Position numbers and translations under genes: made by a program
The notes under the pieces: generated by a model
Told to the model about the DNA's origin: nothing
What the model saw: the letters and a program-made list of their open reading frames with translations, nothing else
Database searches by the model: none
Part shown: positions 1-5,571 of the stretch, piece after piece
Numbering within the stretch: the stretch's first letter is position 1
Layout: each line of letters starts with the position of its first letter
Source of the DNA: JAGOTP01 sp964443315
GTDB lineage: Bacteria > Patescibacteriota > Patescibacteriia > 2-12-FULL-60-25
DNA length: 19,128 bases
NCBI GenBank assembly: GCA_964443315.1
Contig: CAYUCP010000015.1
Coordinates: 1 to 19,128 of the forward strand
Direction: 5' to 3'

Positions 1-117
1 CCACGAACAGTGCAATTTGCCGAATCATCCGCGGCCCCGGTCTTTGGAGAGATCGCCCAGTTTTTGATGTCGTATTTCCACATCCAGCCAGAACGACCGT
101 TGCCGAAGGGCAGTTAA
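1..117 (+). CDS. C-terminal end of a class B penicillin-binding protein (FtsI-like), partial
   Basis: Frame 1 is open from the first base to a TAA at 115-117 and encodes the last 38 residues of a protein. The segment AAPVFGEIAQFLMSYFHIQP matches the usual ending of class B PBPs (transpeptidases that cross-link peptidoglycan outside the membrane), where an 'APVF..I...L....I.P' helix closes the transpeptidase domain. The catalytic S-x-x-K, S-x-N and K-T-G motifs would lie upstream of the window. The next gene is a MurF-type ligase 20 bp downstream, an order known from division and cell-wall (dcw) clusters, which favours FtsI/PBP3 over PBP2. A separate class B PBP begins at the other end of the window. 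With so few residues the family call is good but the subtype is inferred. Confidence 0.7.
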   Translation, partial: PRTVQFAESSAAPVFGEIAQFLMSYFHIQPERPLPKGS

Positions 118-137
118 TTTTCTACCATGAACTTCCT

Positions 138-1490
138 ATGAGTCTCCGAACGATGTTGGAAGGCTGGCTAGGCCAACAGGCGAAACGCGTGCTTTTGCGC
201 GAGCGTCCGTTTGTGATCACGGTCAGCGGTGCGGTTGGGAAGACCACCACCAAACGAGCGATCGGGGCGATGCTTGAATGCCACGACCACAGCGCTCCGT
301 TTCGGGTTTCTCCAAAAAGCTACAATAACGAACTCGGCGTTCCGTTAACTGTTTTTGGCCACGATGCGCCAAGTCGCTCTGTCGGTGCCTGGTTTCGTTT
401 GCTGAAAGATGGGTTTCTGTATGGATCTGGCTTGAAGCGGCTCGGTGTAAAAACATTTGTGTTTGAAATAGGGGCGGACAAGCCTGGGGACTTAGACTAC
501 CTTTTGAACTTGCTCACGCCAGACTTGGCTGTGGTAAGCGCTGTCATGCCGGACAACGAAGGTCTGACGCCTGTTCATACGTCCAATTTTCCATCTGCCG
601 AAGCTTTGGTAGATGAAGAGACAAAGCCGGTCATGCGAACGCGCACCGAAGGAATGGTTGTCTTAAACGCCGATGATCGTCGCGTGTTTGCGATGCGTCA
701 TGCGACGGCGGCTCCTTTGCTCACCTTTGGTGAATCCGATGCGGCGGATATTCGTATCCTTGAGCACAAGGTGATCACCAAGGCGACGGATCATGGCGAG
801 GTCCCTACGGGCATCCAACTCCGCTACAAGGTCCTTCAGCGTGAAGAGACATTCTATATTCCAAATGTCTTCGGTCGCTCGGTGGCGTATGCAGTTGGGG
901 CGGCTCTGGCAGTAGCCGTTGCGCTCGATTTCACTCCAGAGGAGTACCGTGCCTTTGCGAATCACTTTGAGCCCTACCCAGGCCGCACACGCATCATTCC
1001 AGGCATCAAGGCTACGACGCTCTACGACGATACCTATAACGCCTCTCCGTCGGCCGTGTTGGCTGGTCTTCGCGACTTAGCTGAGACGCCTGTTCGTCCA
1101 GGTCAGCGCAAGATTGCCTGTATCGGCGAAATGCGTGAACTAGGGGAGTCGGCTGAGCGAATGCATCGCTTTATTGGCGCCGAAGCAGCGAAGCTCAAAA
1201 TTGACCTCTTGGTCCCATGTGGTAGGATGGCGCGGGTTTTGGCCGAAGGTGCGCTTGCGAATGGTATGACCGACGAACAGGTAAAACAGTTCGACGACGT
1301 GCCAGAAGCCGGGCAGTGGCTCCAGCGCTTTATTAAGCCAGGAGACATTATCTTCGCCAAAGCATCAGAGGGTCGGTTAGACTCGGTCGGAGCTCGTATG
1401 GATCGGTTGGTGAAGGAGCTGATGGCAGAGCCAAATCGAGCGGCGGAGTTGTTGGTTCGTCAGGACAAAGCGTGGCAACGCTACAGCTAG
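138..1490 (+). CDS. murF: MurF-type Mur ligase (UDP-MurNAc-tripeptide:D-Ala-D-Ala ligase), lacking the N-terminal domain
   Basis: This 450-residue protein is an ATP-dependent amide ligase of the Mur family. MurF adds D-Ala-D-Ala to the UDP-MurNAc-tripeptide in the cytoplasm, the last soluble step of peptidoglycan precursor synthesis. Visible motifs are the P-loop SGAVGKTTTK (residues 30-39), the MurF-like NNELGVPLT (63-71), YDDTYNASP (296-304) and the C-terminal domain block EMRELGESAERMH. Typical MurF has its P-loop near residue 100, after a UDP-sugar-binding domain. Here it is at about 31, so that domain is absent or was lost, although the total length is normal because the remaining domains are long. 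The start is the ATG at 138; no Shine-Dalgarno is visible, but TACCAT lies 9 nt upstream. It follows the PBP gene by 20 bp, probably in one operon. It could be a paralogous Mur ligase with another substrate. Confidence 0.8.
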   Translation: MSLRTMLEGWLGQQAKRVLLRERPFVITVSGAVGKTTTKRAIGAMLECHDHSAPFRVSPKSYNNELGVPLTVFGHDAPSRSVGAWFRLLKDGFLYGSGLKRLGVKTFVFEIGADKPGDLDYLLNLLTPDLAVVSAVMPDNEGLTPVHTSNFPSAEALVDEETKPVMRTRTEGMVVLNADDRRVFAMRHATAAPLLTFGESDAADIRILEHKVITKATDHGEVPTGIQLRYKVLQREETFYIPNVFGRSVAYAVGAALAVAVALDFTPEEYRAFANHFEPYPGRTRIIPGIKATTLYDDTYNASPSAVLAGLRDLAETPVRPGQRKIACIGEMRELGESAERMHRFIGAEAAKLKIDLLVPCGRMARVLAEGALANGMTDEQVKQFDDVPEAGQWLQRFIKPGDIIFAKASEGRLDSVGARMDRLVKELMAEPNRAAELLVRQDKAWQRYS

Positions 1491-1498
1491 CTGTAGCG
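1479..1498. repeat. 20-bp perfect palindrome over the murF stop codon
   Basis: CGCTACAGCTAGCTGTAGCG is a perfect 20-bp palindrome containing the TAG stop of murF (1488-1490). In RNA it would form a hairpin with a very short loop. No T-run follows, so it is not a classical intrinsic terminator. It sits just before tRNA-Glu and may stabilise the mRNA end, separate the two transcripts or bind a dimeric protein. The function is inferred. Confidence 0.6.
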
Positions 1499-1512
1499 CT
1501 CCACGAACATAC

Positions 1513-1587
1513 GGCCTCATCGTTTAATGGCTAGGACATCCCCCTCTCACGGGGAAAATGGGGGTTCGATTCCCCCTGGGGCTACCA
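1513..1587 (+). tRNA. tRNA-Glu (anticodon CTC), CCA encoded
   Basis: The 75-nt cloverleaf can be folded by eye. The acceptor GGCCTCA pairs with TGGGGCT, including a G-T pair at 1-72 and a T-G at 5-68. The D-arm contains GTTTAATGGCTAGGAC. The anticodon stem TCCCC/GGGGA encloses CTCTCAC, giving anticodon CTC. A 4-nt variable loop follows, then T-stem GGGGG/CCCCC around TTCGATT, discriminator A and a genomic CCA. The arrangement matches bacterial tRNA-Glu. The G1-U72 wobble at the acceptor end is less usual, since G1-C72 is common. Confidence 0.95.
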
Positions 1588-1590
1588 TAC

Positions 1591-1620
1591 AAAAACACAT
1601 CCAATTTCGGATGTGTTTTT
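1591..1620 (+). terminator. Intrinsic terminator behind tRNA-Glu, probably bidirectional
   Basis: AAAAACACATCC and GGATGTGTTTTT form a perfect 12-bp stem around a 6-nt loop (1603-1608). Its 3' arm ends in a T-run on the plus strand and its 5' arm is an A-run. It can therefore end both the tRNA transcript and the convergent minus-strand DUF3592 gene whose stop is at 1657. Confidence 0.9.
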
Positions 1621-1656
1621 GCTTTCTAGTTAATACCTGGGAAAAATGACCTTGTT

Positions 1657-2121
1657 TTACAAAATATGCGGGAAATACACCGCAATCACCACCCCAACCC
1701 CAATCAAAATAAGTGTTGCCCAAATAAAAAACACAACAAAGCGCGTGCTCGAGCCCGTCTCTGTCAGCTCTGAGTGATCTTCTAGCCATTCCCAAGCCTC
1801 TGGTGAGGTTTGTTTGTAGACGAGCTCAACCGTTGTTGGTGGATTCTCTCCACGGTTGAGGATTATTTGGCCTGTTCCTGTGTAGGTATTTCCGTTCACG
1901 ACGTATTCGAGGTTGATATCCAGCGCCTGTCTTCCATAGCTGAACGTATCCGTTATTTGAGAAGCGATAACCTTCGCATCGACGCGCTTCCAGGGGGATG
2001 ATTCAAGTTTTTTTGAGAGAGGCTCATTTCGGATGGCTTGGTAGGTTTTGTAGAAAAAGTAGCCAATGATGAAAACGATTATACCCCAGGCGATGATGAA
2101 CTGAATGGTGTCGAGGATCAT
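1657..2121 (-). CDS. DUF3592-like membrane protein, short form
   Basis: This is a 154-residue protein with a hydrophobic segment at about 5-25, a soluble middle part of about 100 residues and a second hydrophobic segment at about 127-150. The middle begins with SPWKRVDAKVIAS and has an 'L.YVVNGNTYTGTGQI' beta pattern and a later 'VELVYKQTSPEAWEW' strand. This is the layout of DUF3592 proteins, which hold a small beta domain between two membrane helices and have no known function. A second, longer DUF3592 protein lies at 3977-4705. The start is the ATG at 2121; no good Shine-Dalgarno is seen. Its 3' end faces tRNA-Glu, from which it is separated by the bidirectional hairpin. The family call rests on the architecture and a few motifs. 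Confidence 0.6.
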   Translation of the reverse strand: MILDTIQFIIAWGIIVFIIGYFFYKTYQAIRNEPLSKKLESSPWKRVDAKVIASQITDTFSYGRQALDINLEYVVNGNTYTGTGQIILNRGENPPTTVELVYKQTSPEAWEWLEDHSELTETGSSTRFVVFFIWATLILIGVGVVIAVYFPHIL

Positions 2122-2156
2122 GCATTAAGGATGAGCTTTTTTCTCTAAAACAGCAA

Positions 2157-2208
2157 CGCACCCGTGAGCGGACGTCGTAAGAAAGACGAGGGCGCTGCCG
2201 CGGGTGCG
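2157..2208 (-). terminator. Large GC-rich hairpin behind the 2237-3094 gene, terminator-like
   Basis: CGCACCCG (2157-2164) pairs with CGGGTGCG (2201-2208). Smaller nested pairings are AGCG/CGCT and CGTC/GACG. Read on the minus strand it follows the stop codon of the 2237-3094 gene by about 30 nt and is followed by the modest T-run TTGCTGTTTT. It probably ends that transcript before the DUF3592 gene. Confidence 0.65.
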
Positions 2209-2236
2209 GAAGAAGAGGGGTGTAGATTGTCCTGAA

Positions 2237-3094
2237 TCAGTTCGCACTCCGTTGCTCTGAGACGGCCAGGCCGATTCTCACGTAGGCGATGGCCTTGGTG
2301 CCGGGCGAGCGGATCTTGTCCGCGTAGGTGCGCGCCTGCGCGACGTTCCGCTGGTTGAGGGCGCCGCGGACGGCGCAGAGGTAGACGTGGTCGACGAAGG
2401 CCGGAACTTCCTTAAGCTTGATCTTGGCCGCGATCTTCGAACCCGATTCGAGCGCGGCGGTGGCTTCATCGGTGGCACCGAGAAGCGCGATCTCACCCAG
2501 GTCGTTCAGGACGAGCCATGGTTCGGGAGACGTCTTCGTGAGCAGCGTCTCGATGTTGGTACGGTAGCCCGTGAGGAGTCCTTCACGCGTCGCCGCATCG
2601 TAGATGGGCGTCGTCTCGGGCTTGGGCGCTGGTGCCAGTCCGACGAGTACAGCCGTCTCCTCACGCAGATCGTTGTGTTTGATCTCGTTCAAGCCTCGAC
2701 GAAGCGTACTGATGTCGCTTGGAGTCATCTCCTTGATGGCGCAGGTCGCCAGGGCGCTTGCCAGGGCGTCTCTGTCTGGTATGCGGCTACGGAGCTCCTG
2801 GTGGGGGAGGTAGAGCTTGTAGTTCGCCTCTGCCTCGCTGAGATCGGCTTTCGCCTTCGTGTTCACGTGTAGCCGCCACCACAGGTAGGCGCGGTCGCTG
2901 CTCGCGAACAGCCGGATGATGCCGCGTGCGAGCGGTGCGTGCTTGGCCGCGAGGAGCGGGATGAGCGTGATCGCGGATGCGATCCGCTCGGCGTCGGGCA
3001 TCTTGCCCTCGAGGAGAAGCCGTACGCCGCTGCGGAGCTCGTACACCGTGGCCAGGTTGAGCACGTGTGTGAGCGCTGGGGATTTTTTATCCAT
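2237..3094 (-). CDS. GC-rich alpha-helical protein of unknown function
   Basis: I do not recognise this 285-residue protein. It has no signal peptide or membrane segment and is almost wholly helix-forming. Its repeated alanine- and leucine-rich stretches, such as the C-terminal part with NQRNVAQARTYADKIRS, resemble TPR or HEAT-like helical repeats and suggest a cytoplasmic binding protein. The frame is open 30 codons further upstream. I choose the ATG at 3092-3094 because AGGAGG (complement of 3099-3104) lies 4-5 nt before it, a near-perfect Shine-Dalgarno unlike the neighbouring genes. Base composition is visibly GC-richer than the flanks, with many C/G third positions. It has its own putative promoter and a terminator-like hairpin, so it is probably transcribed alone. 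Signals and composition suggest recent acquisition or a distinct expression class. Confidence 0.7.
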   Translation of the reverse strand: MDKKSPALTHVLNLATVYELRSGVRLLLEGKMPDAERIASAITLIPLLAAKHAPLARGIIRLFASSDRAYLWWRLHVNTKAKADLSEAEANYKLYLPHQELRSRIPDRDALASALATCAIKEMTPSDISTLRRGLNEIKHNDLREETAVLVGLAPAPKPETTPIYDAATREGLLTGYRTNIETLLTKTSPEPWLVLNDLGEIALLGATDEATAALESGSKIAAKIKLKEVPAFVDHVYLCAVRGALNQRNVAQARTYADKIRSPGTKAIAYVRIGLAVSEQRSAN

Positions 3095-3155
3095 TGGACC
3101 TCCTGGTAGGGAGAGGCGTTGAGGGATGTGAAGAGGAACGCGAAAAGGACAAAAA

Positions 3156-3184
3156 AGGCTAGCAGTTTGCGTTCTCTCCGTCAA
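3156..3184 (-). promoter_or_regulatory. Putative sigma70-type promoter of the 2237-3094 gene
   Basis: On the minus strand TTGACG (3184-3179) is followed after 17 nt by TAGCCT (3161-3156), about 60 nt before the ATG. The -35 is 5/6 consensus but the -10 is weak (3/6). It is listed because the other two GC-rich genes have the same spacing with better boxes. Confidence 0.4.
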
Positions 3185-3245
3185 CGAAAGAGTCGTTCAT
3201 CTACCTTTATTTCTTAGGAGTTCGGTTGGTTCGTGCGAAATGAGG

Positions 3246-3257
3246 TACTATAGTGCC
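3246..3257 (+). promoter_or_regulatory. -10-like hexamer for leaderless start at 3258
   Basis: TACTAT (4-5 of 6 consensus positions) is followed by exactly 6 nt (AGTGCC) and then the ATG at 3258. Transcription would begin on or next to the start codon. No convincing -35 is seen. Confidence 0.5.
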
Positions 3258-3980
3258 ATGTACCCCGCCGCTCCTTCGCCTTCGACAACATCTTCTCTAA
3301 ATCAATTAGTAGGCAGCTTGGTTCTCAAATTTGGAATTATTGGCTTGTGTATCGCCTTCGTCGCCGCTTGTGTTCTGGTTCCGCGTTGGTATGTGAGCAC
3401 GAAACTTCGACCGACCCTTGCGCCACCAGGTAGCGCCACTCGATTTGACTTCGTAGCTGCACTGCCGGAAGTGAAGGCATACGTTGGAGAAGGGGCACAG
3501 CTCTTATCGTTCGATGCTCGACACGTCCGCGCGGATGGAACGATGGATCTGACAGCCGTCTATCGGCCGAGTCCGGAAGTTGACTACGTCTTTACTCGAG
3601 CTGTGCCACCACCGGATACCGCTCCACCCCTCGGCACCACGCAATCCAGCTCCACCTGGCAACAACGTGTCACGGTCAAAGTCTCACGCCCTGGTCAGCG
3701 CTTTTTTGTGAATAGCCGCCAAGGCGGACTAACTCTTTCGTATAATTACGTGAACAAAGGGATGGAAAAGACAGTTCATGATCCTGCGTTGACGAACGTG
3801 CCAGATGTATCTGGTCGCCAAATCTGTTCTCTACGTGACCTCTGGCAGCAAGCGATTCAATTAGGCGTGCCGCAAGATGGCGTAGCGACGATTGTCTACA
3901 ATGCCCGAGATTACCGTTTCAAACAGCACGGGAGCGTGAAAACGTATATCTTTGGATTAGATTGCAAATTAATTCCCTAA
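3258..3980 (+). CDS. Single-pass membrane protein with a large extracytoplasmic domain, unknown function
   Basis: This 240-residue protein is not recognised. A short N-terminal tail rich in P, S and T is followed by one hydrophobic helix at about 21-41 (LVLKFGIIGLCIAFVAACVL) and about 195 residues of soluble, beta-rich sequence. That part includes a proline-rich patch (VPPPDTAPPLGTTQ). Two cysteines near the C-terminus (CSLRDL and LDCKLIP) could pair. An in-frame ATG exists 18 bp upstream at 3240, but I prefer the ATG at 3258 because TACTAT sits 6 nt before it, as at other starts here. The TAA stop shares the bases CTAA (3977-3980) with the TAG stop of the convergent DUF3592 gene. It is probably anchored in the membrane with the C-terminal domain outside. 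Confidence 0.65.
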   Translation: MYPAAPSPSTTSSLNQLVGSLVLKFGIIGLCIAFVAACVLVPRWYVSTKLRPTLAPPGSATRFDFVAALPEVKAYVGEGAQLLSFDARHVRADGTMDLTAVYRPSPEVDYVFTRAVPPPDTAPPLGTTQSSSTWQQRVTVKVSRPGQRFFVNSRQGGLTLSYNYVNKGMEKTVHDPALTNVPDVSGRQICSLRDLWQQAIQLGVPQDGVATIVYNARDYRFKQHGSVKTYIFGLDCKLIP

Positions 3981-4705
3981 ACGGTGTATCCAAGCAAAGT
4001 AAGATCCATTAAGTACTTCGTTGGATCACCAGGTTTGATCAAAACGTCTACCGTTTTTCGTCCCTGAAGTTTTTTCATTGGGTCTTCCCACAAGCTATCG
4101 CTTTTAAACGTGTGGACGGTTTGCGTGGCTGGATCTTTCCAGGTCGTTACGAGTCGATACGGGGACCGACCATTGACCTTGATCTGACGGTTGAGTTCAG
4201 AGCCTTGGATGTCGGTTGGAATACGTTGACCATTTTGACGAAGCCATTGTTCTAATTGACGCTTTTTAATGAATAGGACGATGCAGAAGATTCCTACAGC
4301 ACCCATCACGGCTCCAACTGACCCGGTAATGGTCGGGATAAGCCACAGCTGACTAAACGAGTTGATGACGGCGTCATCTGGTTTCTGTGCGCGATAGAGG
4401 ACTTCGACTTTTTCACCTTCGGTAAAGGCGGGAGGATCACTCCAGCTTGATGATCGCACAACGTGCGTCTTGTTGGCTTTGTCTTTGAATTCGAAGATAG
4501 GAGCGTAGACATACCGTACACCGGTACCAGATTTGGATGAGCCACGCTTTTTATCCATCTGTATGACAACTCCCTCTGTTCGTTCACCTTGCGTGAGGAA
4601 GCTACGACTCTCGTTCGCATAGAATCCCCCGATCCCGAAACATAGGACACTGATAAATAAGAAAAACGCCCCAAGGTACGCTTGATGATATTTTAAGAAG
4701 GACAT
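3977..4705 (-). CDS. DUF3592 domain membrane protein, long form
   Basis: This 242-residue protein carries two membrane helices (about 10-29 and 120-148) around a beta domain with classic DUF3592 features. These are TEGVVIQMDKK, YVYAPIFEFKD, the SSSWSDPPAFTEGEKVEVLY block and the 'DAVINSF...W' end. After the second helix a cytoplasmic tail repeats a related pattern (VNGRSPYRLVTTW, HTFKSDSLWEDP, VDVLIKPGDPTKYLMDL), common in longer members of the family. The function of the family is unknown. The start is the ATG at 4705; TATTCC lies 7 nt upstream, while an AGGAG about 13 nt upstream is too far for a normal ribosome site. Its stop overlaps the stop of the convergent 3258-3980 gene by 4 bp. It is probably a paralogue of 1657-2121. 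Confidence 0.8.
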   Translation of the reverse strand: MSFLKYHQAYLGAFFLFISVLCFGIGGFYANESRSFLTQGERTEGVVIQMDKKRGSSKSGTGVRYVYAPIFEFKDKANKTHVVRSSSWSDPPAFTEGEKVEVLYRAQKPDDAVINSFSQLWLIPTITGSVGAVMGAVGIFCIVLFIKKRQLEQWLRQNGQRIPTDIQGSELNRQIKVNGRSPYRLVTTWKDPATQTVHTFKSDSLWEDPMKKLQGRKTVDVLIKPGDPTKYLMDLTLLGYTV

Positions 4706-4741
4706 AGAGGAAGGAATACTCCTATGATAGGTGAGTTGCCT

Positions 4742-4798
4742 AAAAAAACGAAGTACCGCGCCACCCGGAAGGTTGGTCCCGAGTGGCGGGGTCCTTCG
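4742..4798 (-). terminator. Intrinsic terminator of the lipoprotein gene
   Basis: Read on the minus strand, a long hairpin built from CGAAG/CTTCG and CGCCAC/GTGGCG arms (plus positions 4749-4798) is followed directly by seven T (complement of 4742-4748). It lies just after the stop codon at 4827. This is a strong rho-independent signal and confirms that the 4827-5438 gene is transcribed from the minus strand. Confidence 0.85.
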
Positions 4799-4826
4799 TC
4801 GGATGACGCGGTGGATTGTTGAGCGC

Positions 4827-5438
4827 TCAGCGGATGAGCTGGGCGCAGATCTGCGTGCCAGGCTCGTCCGTGGGCTGGAAGCTCACGGGTCCCTGCTGGC
4901 AGGCCCGGTCACGGCCGCACTCGATGCGCGGGCGGATGGCACAGGGGATGGTGTCGCCGACCTGTCCGCGTCCTCCAATGCGGAGGTCGTTCTTGTAGAG
5001 CGACTCCGCGATCCCCACGATGGCGAACCGCGCCGTCGTGAGTGCCGGCACCTCCACGTTCACGTTGAGGGCGTAGATCTCCTCCTCCTGGCTCGCGAGG
5101 CAGCCGAGGAACCGCGCCTGGAGCGGAGCCGTGTCCCTCCAGTCGAGGTGCACCGGCGCCGAGTAGCGCCGCCAGGCGATCCCGTCCTGGGAGAAGTAGA
5201 CCTGCGCTGTCACCCGAACGATCGGGCCGATCTGGCCGTAGATGTAGAGGTTCAGCGTGTCCATCCGGCCGGGCGTCAGACCGATGCCCTGCAGCGGGCT
5301 GATGGTGAAGCTGTTCGTGACCTCCGGCCGACCGCAATCGATGGGCGGTGCGGCGTCGCGGCTGGGGGCCGCGGTCGGGGCCGGGCCGCAGCCCAGGGTG
5401 AGAGCGAGAAAGGCGGTGACGAAAGAGCGCTTCGGCAT
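4827..5438 (-). CDS. Small GC-rich predicted lipoprotein, unknown function
   Basis: This is a 203-residue protein. The N-terminus MPKRSFVTAFLALTLGCG is a short lipoprotein-type signal with a candidate lipidated Cys at residue 17. The box reads T-L-G-C with Leu at -4, so it is not perfectly canonical. A low-complexity A/P linker follows, then about 170 residues that look beta-rich with about six further cysteines, including IPCAIRPRIECGRDRACQQG, which suggest disulphides. The frame is open 20 codons upstream, but the ATG at 5436-5438 has AGGAGG just before it and starts the signal peptide. It has a good promoter (5491-5519) and terminator (4742-4798), so it is monocistronic. It is strongly GC-rich compared with both neighbours. 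I do not recognise the mature domain. A long opposite-strand ORF here is a composition artefact. Confidence 0.75.
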   Translation of the reverse strand: MPKRSFVTAFLALTLGCGPAPTAAPSRDAAPPIDCGRPEVTNSFTISPLQGIGLTPGRMDTLNLYIYGQIGPIVRVTAQVYFSQDGIAWRRYSAPVHLDWRDTAPLQARFLGCLASQEEEIYALNVNVEVPALTTARFAIVGIAESLYKNDLRIGGRGQVGDTIPCAIRPRIECGRDRACQQGPVSFQPTDEPGTQICAQLIR

Positions 5439-5490
5439 GAGGGCCTCCTGGCCGTCTGTGGTCACACTTACGACATGCAAGTGGACGAGA

Positions 5491-5519
5491 ATAATCAATT
5501 AATTTCCGTTATTTGTCAA
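5491..5519 (-). promoter_or_regulatory. Sigma70-type promoter of the lipoprotein gene
   Basis: On the minus strand a perfect TTGACA (5519-5514) is followed after 17 nt by GATTAT (5496-5491, 4/6 consensus), about 50 nt before the ATG at 5438. The surrounding bases resemble the promoter at 10508-10536. Confidence 0.7.
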
Positions 5520-5539
5520 TAAAATCAGCTAACCAGGTG

Positions 5540-5557
5540 CCATTTTTTCAAAAATGG
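5540..5557. repeat. Inverted repeat in the aminopeptidase promoter region
   Basis: CCATTTTT (5540-5547), 2 nt, AAAAATGG (5550-5557) is a perfect inverted repeat just upstream of the -10-like TATCCT of the M29 gene. It lies where a repressor would block polymerase. No T-run or stem-loop terminator role is evident for a nearby gene. The operator role is inference. Confidence 0.45.
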
Positions 5558-5559
5558 CG

Positions 5560-5571
5560 TATCCTCCGCCT
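5560..5571 (+). promoter_or_regulatory. -10-like hexamer for leaderless start at 5572
   Basis: TATCCT (4/6) is followed by exactly 6 nt (CCGCCT) and then the ATG at 5572. This supports starting the aminopeptidase at 5572 rather than at the in-frame ATG at 5554, which lies upstream of the hexamer. Confidence 0.5.

Noticed and set aside
127..141. Tiny frame ATG-AAC-TTC-CTA-TGA overlapping the murF start
   Set aside because: Four codons with no ribosome site; overlap with the real start is probably coincidence.
2387..2872. Plus-strand ORF inside the 2237-3094 gene
   Set aside because: It has no promoter or ribosome site and an arginine- and glycine-rich composition typical of antisense frames in GC-rich genes.
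4731..5522. Long plus-strand ORF antisense to the lipoprotein gene
   Set aside because: It is a shadow frame made possible by high GC. Terminator, promoter, Shine-Dalgarno and signal peptide all support the minus strand, and the translation is an arginine-rich low-complexity string.
1563..5553. Integrative element with att duplication at tRNA-Glu
   Set aside because: No integrase gene and no second copy of the tRNA 3' end could be found between the tRNA and the aminopeptidase gene.
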